Shown here in pieces: positions 46,285 through 56,640 of a stretch of 64,000 nt of DNA. The notes beneath the pieces are model-generated. The model ran no database searches and was not told the origin of the DNA. It saw only the letters and a program-made list of their open reading frames with translations. The translations under genes were made by a program, and so were the position numbers. The stretch's first letter is position 1. Each line of letters begins with the position of its first letter. This stretch comes from Sitta carolinensis. Taxonomy: Eukaryota; Chordata; Aves; Passeriformes; Sittidae. Location of the stretch: NCBI GenBank assembly GCA_032173965.1, contig CM063283.1, positions 113,221,108-113,285,107 of the forward strand. Reading direction: 5' to 3'.

Positions 46285-46395
46285 TGACAGAATTCCAGAA
46301 GTCCAACCTGTGCCCCATCCCCACCTTGGGATGGGTGGGGAGCTCTGGGTGCCACCTCCAGCCCTTCCTTCGGCTGCTCCAGGGTGGTGACACGA
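46285..46395 (-). mobile_element. Short CR1 fragment, reverse orientation
   Basis: 'agaattccagaagtccaacc' then 'tgtgccccatccccaccttg' and 'agctctgggtgccacctcca' match the same CR1 subfamily as 24356-24520. Confidence 0.8.
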
Positions 46396-47444
46396 GGGAC
46401 ATGCTGGGGTAGCCATGGATGAGCCCATCAGCAGCACAAAGGACGAGCCCATCTGCGTGGTAAAGTTCCTTCTGTCAGCTGAAGCCACAGAGAAGTGATG
46501 ACAGTCACGATGCCAGGGGGTGGATGGACAAAAGGGGATTGTGCAGCTGTCCTGGAAAATGTGGTGTGTGACATGCCAGGAGGTTGGAGCAGGAGCCCTT
46601 TTGAGCAATGTCCTTTTGCATCTCCAGTAAAGCTGCCCCAAACTGCAAATAAATGACTTCAGAGACAAGCACTCGCCCACCTGCCTTAATCTTAAAGATA
46701 TATTTATACAAAGATTTATTTTGGAAAGCTACCCTCATATTCAAAGTGGAAAACCAAATATTTTTCTTCGAGAATCTTGAAGTTAAATATTTTGTTGGTT
46801 AACATTTTGTCTTCTCAGCCCTTTCTGTTAAAGTAGTTCAATGAATTTGATAGGAATTCAACAAAGTATTTGGTCAATTAAAATAGGTATTTTTCTTAGT
46901 TATACCCTTTGGTTAGAAATTGTTTCAGGCACTTCCAGTCACGGAAGCCATGACTGTCCAAAACGATTTTTTTTCCCCCATTTATATCATCTTTATTTCA
47001 AATTCCTTCTCCGAAAAACAAGTGTTGTTACTGCCCAGCTAAGCTGTGCCATGGGTTTTGTGGAGGCAGTTACTGGCTAGGAACATGTGATTGTACTAGA
47101 TGTACAATCTTGGTTAGCTCGTAAAACATTTTGTTGCCAGTTAATAGAAATTATTATTACTTTTCACATCTCTCAGATTTCCCAGCTGACCAGCTCCCCC
47201 AGCTCTGGCTGCTGCAATTCTGTTGCCCTCATTGCACAGTGGATGAGTTTCTTTGCCCAATCCTTTGTTTCTTCCTCTCATACTCTCACTATTGACTGAA
47301 ATGCTCATGTTTTTTCAGGACTTCAGCAAAACCATCCTAACCCTAACTCTAGGTTCCAGCTTGTCCTTGCCTCGCTGCAGAAAACAAGGCCCATGAAACC
47401 TCTTTGTTAAGACCAGATGGAACCACAGAAATGAATTAAGAAGT
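46396..47444. other. Intergenic DNA, AT-rich and unique
   Basis: The part at 46690-47090 is AT-rich and repeat-free and could hold conserved regulatory sequence; nothing decisive is visible. No gene. Confidence 0.6.
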
Positions 47445-47580
47445 AAGGAGGAATGGAAGGGACCTTAGAGATCATCCAGTCCCAACCTGCCCTGCCATGG
47501 GAACCTCCACTAGACCAGGTTGCTCAAGGTCTTATCCAGCCTGGCCTGGGACATTTCCAGGGCCCCATAAGTGGCTTGAA
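47445..47580 (-). mobile_element. CR1 fragment, reverse orientation
   Basis: 'aggaatggaagggaccttag' then 'agatcatccagtcccaacct', 'ccatgggaacctccactaga' and 'ccagcctggcctgggacatt' correspond to an inverted CR1 3' end. Confidence 0.8.
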
Positions 47581-49814
47581 TTCACCCCACACTCTTCTGC
47601 ATCATCACTGGGACCTCCCCCCAGGCTGCCACAGCTCTTCAGGGACTAATCCATGCATGGTGCTCTGTACCTGAGGATTTGTACTCTCTGCTCATCATCT
47701 CCACCCTTGCTCAGGAATTATGACTGGCAAGTGAGGGAGAGCCCAACCTACCCTGGAATGTTGAGAGTTGAGTGGGGATGACTGTGCTTGTCTGGGACAC
47801 ACACACACTGACCTGAAGCCCTTCACCGCTGTCACCTGCCCCCCTGGACCTGTCACTGCACTTGTGTTATGGCAACCACCAGCACTGTTGACAAAAAACA
47901 ATGTCACCAAAACTGCCCCCGAGCAGCCTCCTCTCCACCACTCCAGGCGCCCTTTTCCAGCGCCAGCTGTCAACTGCCCGCAGCAGGAAATGCTTCCTCC
48001 GTGTGTTTTCCTCCTGAGGGACTGCGAGCTCCCAAACACACCATTGTGCAGAGCAGGGATTCAATACACAAAAGGCTAAAAACTGCACAGCATCCTGTCC
48101 TTGCTGTTCCTGAGGCAGAGCCCTTCTCTCCCTCCGCGAGGTGCCGAGGGCCGGCAGCGCCGCTGCCACTGCAGAGTCACATCCCCAAGGATGAGGGGAT
48201 GAACCAGAGGGGAGCACGTGGAAAACAGGGCAGCTCAGTGGGCTGAAATGGCCCTCCCTCTGCCCACAAAAAGGGGGAAATGGGATGTTGAATGATTTCC
48301 TTGCACAAGGACTGCTGAGCTGAAGGGAAGAGAGATGCTGATGATTTATGGTGATTCCTCCCAGCAGACTGCCTCGTCAGCCTTCCAAAAAACACAGTCA
48401 CACTGTGCAGGCTTTGCTGGCAGCCTGCTCTAGGTTTGGTGTGGCAGAGGCCTTGGAAATGACTCCGTGTCCAGCCCTTTTGGAGAAGGGGGCAGAGGTG
48501 GTGGGCTGCAAAATATTGCTGCAGGAGTCATTGGGAGCATGAGTGGCGTAAATGCCAGGAAATATCCTCCTGCTGCTTATAGTTAGTTACTGATAAGGCT
48601 GCACCGACCCAGAGCATCTGTGCCCTCTCCTGTGCCTTTCCTGCCCTCTGAGGAGCCAGGGGAGGCTTGTGCAAAAATTTCACTGATGAAAGAGGAAATA
48701 ATTTCTTGCTGCATGCCAAGGTTATAATCGGGGACGAGGGGGATTTGCGCAACTGGGAAGAACCTAGACTTTCCTTCATCTCTCCTGAGGAAATTGAGAA
48801 GCTCCATTGCCAAATATCTGTTGGGAGAATCAAGAGGAAGCAGAGGTGTTTATCCTCTGGAGGAAGTGGGAGGGCTCAGGGGCTGCAGCAGTGACATTAT
48901 CTCAGTGCAGGGCATGCCTGGGGCCGTGCTGGGACTCTCATCCTGTTGCCTTGGAGGAGCAGGAAGCTTCCATCCCTGAGTCCTCTCTCCTGCTGGTGCC
49001 CACGGTGCACTGAGCCTCTGGGAGGTCAGAAACCCCGTGGGATCTTTTATTTTAACCTCTGCTTCAAAGACCATGTGTTCTACTGTGAGTCTGTGTGTGT
49101 GACTTGCTTCTCAGCCATGCCCTCCACAGCCCCCTCAATCAGCTTTTCCTGTTGACCAAAGGTTTGATTTCTCTCTGGATTAAAAAAATTACCCCAATCA
49201 AGCTAAAACAGCAACCCAGAAATACCTCTCTGTGTGTCTCACCCATTCCTACTTCAGCTTAATGGAAAAGACTCTCTGAATTTAGTCAACAATTCTGTTC
49301 AGGCTGTTCTACTATCCATAGGTTGGGGATTATTCTTATTATCCTGCTTTTATCTGCTCAGGAGCCATACCTGGCTCCAGAAGTATATTATATGAAGTAA
49401 TTAGCATATGGGGCGTGTGTTTTGGCATTTCCCAGAGGAAAATGTCTTGTGCAAAGTTGTGTGTTGATTTAGTGCTTTCAAGGCTTTCAGGATTCACTTT
49501 GGGTTTTTTTAATATCCTCATTCCTCTTGGTGTGTGTTTTAGAAGGTGACAAGGTGACAGCTCTTTTGGGCATAAGATTTCATGGTGCAGGACCAGCTCC
49601 CAAAGTTCCATTTGCTCCTGAATAGGGGAATATTAAATTTATTGGGGAAGTTATTGGCAACAGTGATGTCATTCTCTGCCTCAAAACCTGAGGCAGAATT
49701 CAGAAATGCTGGGCTAAGACCTGTGGCAAGTCTGTGGTCCCCAGTTCTGCAAAGCAGAGCTGCCACAGCTTTCCCTTGCAGCTGGTGTTCCCCTGGGCTT
49801 GATGGTTTTCACAG
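47581..49814. other. Intergenic DNA, no gene seen
   Basis: Mixed composition. A GC-rich patch at 47930-48240 has open frames on both strands but no protein family signature. No assigned repeats. Confidence 0.6.
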
Positions 49815-49975
49815 GATCCCAGACTGGTTTGGGCTGGAAGGGACCTCAAAGCCCACCCAGAGACCCCTGCCCTGGCAGGGCCCCCTGCCCCTGCCCCAGG
49901 CTGCTCCAGCCCCAGTGTCCAGCCTGGCCTGGGGCACTGCCAGGGATCCAGGGGCACCCACAGCTGCTCTGAGAA
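49815..49975 (-). mobile_element. CR1 LINE 3' fragment, reverse orientation
   Basis: 'gatcccagactggtttgggc' then 'tggaagggacctcaaagccc', 'ggctgctccagccccagtgt' and 'ccagggatccaggggcaccc', ending abruptly after 'cagctgctctgag'. Confidence 0.9.
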
Positions 49976-50789
49976 ATATGAATATAAAATTTAATTATTT
50001 ATTGTTTTCACTCTCTATCTCATTTTAGACATCAAACCCAAACCATCCTGTGATTCTACCCTGGATCAGAAATGTGTGCACACAAGGTGCCTTGCCCTCT
50101 GTCAGCTCTGCCAACTCCGACAGAGCCTTTCTAGGAGAATTGAACAGGCTTTTAAAGTATCTGCCCATTTACACATAAACCCAAATTACATAATTGTAGC
50201 TCCTCTCAGAGTCCAGGGAACACATCCACAGAGCAGCACGATTTGGCCTTTACACAGGAGCACTTTCACTAAATTGAATGATGCTGCAGCGGCAAAATCT
50301 GTTGTAAATAATTTATTTCACTTGTGTAACCACGAGAAGGGAGAGCAGGAAGGAAAGGGCACCTGCATTTGCAGCCAGCCAGATTGGCATCAGCCCTGGA
50401 AATGGATCTGAGCAGGGATCAGAATAAAACTGACAAAGGTTGTCCTTTGTGCATGACCTGCAATAATAAAAAAGGGGTGGAAGCACCATCCAAAATAAAC
50501 AGCAAAGCTCCTTTTTCTTCTTTCAGAGGCAGCTTGTGGTGAGGAGAGGGGCACTGGGGAAGCTGTGGGGCTGCCACAGCCCAGCCACAGCTGGGAGCAG
50601 CACAGTCCCCAGAGTGCCCTGGCAGGGGCAGGCAGGGGCACAGGGTGACATGCTTTGGCCCATTAGAAGCACCCAAAAGAGGAATATTTTCCAGCAGAGC
50701 CCCATTGCTGCCAGAGCTGACAAATGAACAACCTCTCTGACCCAGGGAGATGCAAACCCTCTCTGGTCCCATCACTCCCTGTGCATCTC
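49976..50789. other. Intergenic DNA, no gene seen
   Basis: About 0.8 kb. AT-rich to 50500, then GC-rich leading into the C-rich minisatellite. No recognised element. Confidence 0.6.
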
Positions 50790-51291
50790 ACAGCTCCCCC
50801 AGGTCCCTCCAGCTCCCTCCAGCTCCCTCCAGCTCCCCCAGGTCCCCCCAGCTCTCTCCAGCTCACCCAGGTCCCTCCAGCTCCCCCAGCTTCTCCAGGT
50901 CCCCCGAGGTCTTTCCAGCTCTCCCAGGTCCCTCCAGGTCCCTCCAGCTCCCCCAGCTTCTCCAGGTCCCCCGAGGTCTTTCCAGCTCTCCCAGGTCCCT
51001 CCAGGTCCCTCCAGGTTCCCCAGGTCCCTCCAGCTCTCCCAGGTCCCCCCATGTCCCCCCAGCTTTCCCCAGGTCCCTCTAAGCTGCCCCAGGTCCCTCC
51101 AGCTCTCCCAGGTCCCCCCAGGTCCTTCCAGGTTCCCCAGCTCCCCCCAGCTCCCCCAGGTCCCTCCAGTTCTCCCAGGTTCCCCAGGTCCCTCCAGCTC
51201 TCCCAGGTCCCCCCATGTCCCCCCAGCTTTCCCCAGGTCCCTCCAGCTCCCCCAGCTTCCCCCAGGTCCCTCCAGCTCCCCAGGCACTGCC
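50790..51291. repeat. C-rich minisatellite built from 'caggtccctccagctccc' modules
   Basis: About 500 bp in which the + strand is almost only C, T and short AG steps. Modules of 9-18 bp ('ccaggtccc', 'tccagctccc') are arranged irregularly. A 67-bp block at about 50881 is repeated in tandem at 50948. A 65-bp block at 51021 recurs at 51185, 164 bp later. The minus strand is G-rich with many GGG runs. Long open frames on both strands (up to 231 codons, Gly/Glu/Trp-rich on minus) are by-products. Confidence 0.93.
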
Positions 51292-52919
51292 AGCTGCAGC
51301 TCCAGGCAGGTTCTGGCCCACATCCCTGGGCCAGCTGGGCTTGTTTCATGCCAGCCACTCTGACTTAGTCCCAGCTCATCAGCAGCAGGCACAGTCTGCA
51401 GTGACAACAACTTCTCCTCAAATCAAATCCACGTCCAAGGAAAGAAACAAAAACCCGAATCCTAGCCCTTTCCTAAGACCTTCCCTGCTTCTCTGCCACC
51501 CCATCCTCCTGGCAAAAGCAAACCCATCTCTTGCTGGTGCTTGTTCATCCTCACCTCCCACCTGAAAAGAGTTTTGGTTCCATAATCTTTTGATCCCAAA
51601 CTCCACTGATATCTAATTTTCAATGCATTGGAGGCCAGACATCTGAACCCAACAGCACTGCTTATGATATAACCTTGACTCACCTTGTCCAGAAAACTGG
51701 AAGGTTAATTCCCTCTTTTTGTTTACCCCAGAATAATTTAAATTAAAACATGCAATACTTATCCCTGATGCAGTTTATACAGTTACTCCTAATAACCTTC
51801 ATAAAGTCATTATGGTCATTACCTAACAATATAGAGTTGGGAGTCAAAGTTTATTTACATTAGATAGTTTTCCAGGTATGTGGAAAACAGCTCAGTTCTG
51901 ATAATCAAACAAATTCCTTAAAACTGAGGAAGCTGATCAGCGCACCAATTATTTTTATTTAATGAAATGATACTCCTGCCAGATCTAGGATATTTCTCCA
52001 TACTTTGTTGACTTCCAAGAGCAGTGTACTTTGCTCCTTTGTTCCCTTCATGCTGCAGTAAGCAAAGCCCTTCATGTTCTCCTTCCTCTTGCACCAAAAG
52101 GAGCCACCTCGAGCTGGCCATGGGTTCAGAGGAGCCCTTGGGAGGCTGGGGGTCACTGGGCTCACGTCACATCAGCACTGGTTGTGCTGTCCCGTGTGTT
52201 AGCACAGCTCCTGAAGCCACCCCCAGGTCCCAGGTGACTGCCAGGGGCTGTGCTGCCCTGCAGCACCCAGGGACACCCAAAAGGAGCCCTGTCCTTGTCC
52301 CAGCAGGGACCCTGAGCCCCTGCCCAGGGGCAGAGCGTGGCCTGGCACTGCTCAGGGCTGTTGGAGAACATCGGGTTGCTCATCTCGTTTCTTTGGCTTT
52401 GGTTTAGTAGGAGGGATTTGCAAATAAGGCCTGGAAATAGGCACCAGATTCTGTTCTGGGCTCTGCCACAGACTTCCTGAGGTGGTGTGGGAAAGCCACT
52501 CCATCTCCTGGTGCTGGGATGGGGACGGACAGGGAATCTCTCATTTCTTCCTCCCTTTGTTCATCTCGTCCTTTAAGACTTGATGGGTGCTTCTCAGTGC
52601 AGGAGTACCCTGAGATTGGCCACAGCCCGTAGGTTTTGCTCTAAAATGGACAATGAATAGTAATAAAAGTAGCCATGAAATTGCTGTCACCAGATAGGAA
52701 TCAAAAAGAAATGGAATAAATGGCATTCAGCTGAATTTTGTTAGCTCTCTAGTTTAGGTGGAGCTCTTAGGGCAGGTGAGTGTGGCAGGTTTTTGTAATG
52801 GCACTAAAAGTCTCACCAATATTTGAGGTTTTCTTAAAACTTTATGTCCCAGAGCCAGGTGGTTATAGCTGAGTTTCGCTTCCCATTGGAAACCAAGTTA
52901 TTCTGCTTTTAATGGTCCA
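51292..52919. other. Intergenic DNA, no gene seen
   Basis: Unique AT-rich sequence at 51680-51980 and a GC-richer patch at 52080-52400. No assigned transposon. Confidence 0.6.
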
Positions 52920-52949
52920 GAGAAAAGCTTTAGAATATTATTCCTTGAG

Positions 52950-53266
52950 GAAGGGAGAGAGGTGGAGAATGAGAGGGAGAGGAGAGAGGCAGAACAAGAG
53001 AGAGGAAAAGAGGAAGAAAGAAAGAGAGAGAGAGAAAAAGAGAAAAAGAGAAAGAAGGAAGGAAAAAGGAAAGAATGATAGAGAGGGAGAGAAGAAGAAA
53101 GAAGAAAGAAAGAAAGAGAAAAAGAAAGAAGAAAGAAAGGAAAGAAGAAGAGAAGAGAAGAAAGAAAGAAAGAAAGAAAGAAAAAAGAAAGAAAAGAAAG
53201 AAAGAAAGAAAGAAAGAAAAGAAAGAAAGAAGAAAGAAAGAAAGAAAGAAAGAAGAAAGAAAGAAA

Positions 53267-53310
<44 letters not shown>

Positions 53311-53418
53311 AAAGAAAGAAAGAAAGAAAAGAAGAAAGAAAGAAAGAAAGAAAGAAAAAGAAAGAAAGAAAGAAAGAAAGAAGAAGAAAGAAAGAAAGAA
53401 AGAAAAAAGAAAGAGAAA
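52950..53418. repeat. Polypurine tract, mainly (GAAA)n
   Basis: About 470 bp almost wholly A and G on the + strand, with GAAA as the main unit, interrupted by AAGAG and GGAAA variants and one 'aatgat' near 53073. It is stop-free in two frames (Lys/Glu/Arg-rich, up to 176 codons); this is not a gene. Mirror-symmetric polypurine DNA of this length can form triplex structures. Confidence 0.95.
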
Positions 53419-56110
53419 ATTGTTTTGTTTAAGGTCTCATGATGTTTATGCCAGCCCTAAGGACTTCAGTGGGCTGATTCGTGGTTTCTGAATGGATATC
53501 TTTGGCAGCACAGGAATCTTACTTAAGACTCTCAACAATTATGTTCTCAGAGTCTCCAAATAAAATGCTTGTGCTTTAACAACAGTGGAAAAGTGAAAGG
53601 TTTGGCTTCTTTCCCTTTTGGATTAACAATGGCATGAATGGAAAACTGGTGCTGTGTGCTGCACTGATAAAAAGAGCAAACAGATTTGTTTCTTGAAGTG
53701 CTGGGGCACATCAGCCAGGAGGACCTGAGGCAGATTTCATCTGACCCTGCTGGCCTGGGGGCAGGTTGTGTTGTTCTTGCCAAAATGTGTTTCTTCTCTA
53801 AACTAAGAGATGCCACTCTCATTAGTTTTGAAGATCTCCTCTTTTAGAGTGTGTAGCAGTGGAAGATCACTCCCCCCCCAGCTAGACTGGGTCAAATCCC
53901 AGCCCAGGGCATGGTTTAGGTATCACAAAGAGGCAAAAAGTCACAATAACTGTTAAATATCCAGGGCTTGGCTCCCCACAAGCAAACCCACTCCTGTTCA
54001 GCATAAGACTTAGAAAAGCAGAAGGCTCACACAGACTGTTTCTAGGGTTTAATCCAAGGTCTTCTGGTCATCCCGTGGGAATCAATGGATGTTGAGGGGA
54101 TATTCTGTGTCCTGCTCTGCTTCCCCTGTGCCCCAAATCTGATGAGAGCAGCTCTTTCTCTGAGATCCCCCATCAGGCAAACCCATGAGTTTTCCACTCC
54201 TCAATTATGACCATGAACTCTAGCCCAGGTCAGCTTCGAGCCACAAACCAAATCTAAACTTAATCTGGATGCAGACCCAGCCCTTTCCCCCGCTTGGAAC
54301 ACGCAGGAATTCTGCAGGCGAATTTTGGAATTTTCCATGGTCTGTGAGAGTCCCTGTGGAGCAGCAGTGTGGGCAAGGCAGGCACGGAATGGGGGCTGTG
54401 GGGGGCCAGAGGAGTGGGAGCCATCCTTTGCTTTGTGGGTAATACCTTGGAAATCCAGGAGGTAAAACGTGGGAAATCACTGGTGGAATCTGTGTCTGTA
54501 ACACTCTGTAAGTGTGGGTTCAGCAAATGGGGCAGAGCTAGAAGGGAGCACCAGAGGGGCTGTGCTAAGACCATTGAAGGGTTTGTTTTCTTCATGTTTG
54601 AAACCATAGGGAGGAAAAAGAAAAGGGAATGGCAGCAATTTCTGCCTGACGTTTCCATCCTTTGGATTGCCTGCCTCTGGGAGAGTTTGCCCTGTGAACA
54701 TTTTAAGGGGAGCATAGTGTGTGAAAACTTCAGAGCTCACACTAAAGCTGCTGGAGCTCAGCAAATCCCTGTGGCTGAGCCCTTCCAGGTAGGCTGAGTG
54801 ACCAGGAATGCCTCTTTTACCATGAATTCTCAGCTCTTTGTGACCTAAACACCCCTTGGAGTGTTTTTTTCCGAACATATTTTGCAAAACTGTCAGACTT
54901 GAGACGTGCAAGCACGTACAAAACCCAGTGGCAGGGTTGGTTTGGGAAACCCTGGGTGACTTTGCCCAGCCATATATTCCAATTAAACAGCAGAAATGTT
55001 CAAATTCCTTGGCTGCTTTCTGGAGTCCCGGTCTTTACCTTGCCTTCAGATCTGGATCAGACAGAACTGCTTGGGAGTGATTTTCCTTTATCAGCTCCTT
55101 TGCAGGTAATTCACCAGCGGTCCAAGCTGCATATTTACTCTGAAGAGCAGAAACTCCATGTTTCAGATAAGATTACTCTCCTCCAAGTAAATATTGAGCA
55201 GAACACAAGGGAGGCATGAAAACTGCAGACAAAATGGAAAGGAAATGGCTGATCAGGCTGTTAGAGAGTCGGTTCAGGTTGAAGTACCTTCGGAATTGGT
55301 CAGAAAGGAGATTAGAGGGGAAAGCAGTTCATGGCTTTGCAATGCTCTGCATTGGCCTGTGATCCTTTCAAAGTGCTCACCTGCCAAGACTGGTAGGTTC
55401 AGACACTGAAAATTAATTTGCAAAGAGTCTGGGGAGCTGGTAGAAATAATCTTGAGATAGATGTGATGCTTTGTGGCATCCAAAGCCACCCCAACTCTTG
55501 AACAGAAAAATCAAAGCTTTAAAATGCTGTACTCTGTGGAGGGGCTGCTGCTCTGCAGAGAGTCAGACACCAGGCTTGCCCACTGCTCCCACAGGGGAGC
55601 TTTTGGAGGGGCAAATGTTTGTAACAAGCTCTTTGTTGGAGGGAGGAATTCCAGGGTGTGGAACCTGAGGGAGAGACAAAAGGATGACGAGCTGCATCAG
55701 CTGCAAACCTGGGTGCTGCTTTCCATGTGGTGCTCGGCTCCCCTGGTGACAGACACGTTATAAATACCTCAAGACAGACCCATTTCAGAGGGGTGTCTGC
55801 AGCTGTGGGGAAGCTGCAGATTGGAAATTCCAACTGACTTGTCATAGGCATGAAAAATATTTCCCAAAGCCGCTCAGTGCTCGGGGGGCTTTTCTTGAGC
55901 AGAGGCTTCGCTGGTCTCACCACGCTGCTGTTAGAAAGGCTTGTGAGGGCTGCATTCAGCCCAAAATCTAATTAGTGCTGCAGTCAAAGCCAGGGTGATG
56001 TGAGGCTTGCCCTTGGAGCAAAATAATCAGTCTGGTGGAGAATGAATTGTGGTTGGAAGTGTTTGGTGCTATCATGGGGTTGTGAAATGGGGGCTCAGTA
56101 ACAAGAGCCC
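53419..56110. other. Intergenic DNA, no gene seen
   Basis: 2.7 kb of mixed unique sequence. ORFs up to 151 codons overlap on both strands near 54260-54800 and show no family resemblance. Confidence 0.6.
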
Positions 56111-56400
56111 TCACAGAATCACAGAATTACAGAATGTCCTGAGCTGGAACAGACCCCCAGGGACCATCCAGTGCCACCCCAGCCCTGCCCAGACACCCCA
56201 GCCCCCCCTGTCCATCCTGGCAGCGCTGCCCAAAGGCTCCTGGAGCTCTGGCAGCCTGTGCCCATTCCCTGGGCAGTGCCAGCACCCTCGGGGGAAGAGC
56301 CTTGCCCTAAAATCCACCCTAACCCCCTGGGCCAGCTCCAGCCGCTCCCTCAGGTCCTGGTCACCCAGAGATCAGTGCCTGCCCCGGCTCTCCCCCTTTT
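56111..56400 (-). mobile_element. CR1-type fragment, reverse orientation
   Basis: It starts 'cacagaatcacagaattaca' then 'gaatgtcctgagctggaaca', 'gaccatccagtgccacccca' and 'tgtccatcctggcagcgctg'. This is a different CR1 subfamily from those at 33424 and 37458. Confidence 0.85.
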
Positions 56401-56489
56401 GAGGGTGGTGGATGGTGCTGGGGTACCTGTGCACATCACCAAATGTGCTTGTAGGGCTTCAATCACCCCTGTGACCTCAGCCAGCAGGG

Positions 56490-56640
56490 CAGTGCAGGCA
56501 GACACTCCCTGGAAGTGTCCAAGGCCAGCTTGGATGGGGCTCTGAACAGCCTGGTGTGTAGGAAGCTGTCCCTACCCACAGCAGGGAGCAGGAACTAGAT
56601 TGTCTTCAAGGTTCCTTCCAACCCCAAGCATTCTAGGACA
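56490..56640 (+). mobile_element. CR1 LINE 3' end
   Basis: 'gtgtccaaggccagcttgga' then 'tggggctctgaacagcctgg', 'gtccctacccacagcaggga' and 'ttccttccaaccccaagcat' is a decayed CR1 terminus in + orientation. It lies 90 bp from the inverted fragment before it. Confidence 0.88.

Noticed and set aside
47331..47355. Telomere-like 'cctaaccctaactct'
   Set aside because: Only about two imperfect copies; no interstitial telomere array.
50663..51410. Gly/Glu/Trp-rich minus ORFs (up to 231 codons) and Pro/Ser-rich + ORFs
   Set aside because: By-products of the C-rich minisatellite.
52912..53491. Lys/Glu/Arg-rich ORFs (176 and 138 codons)
   Set aside because: (GAAA)n polypurine tract, not a gene.
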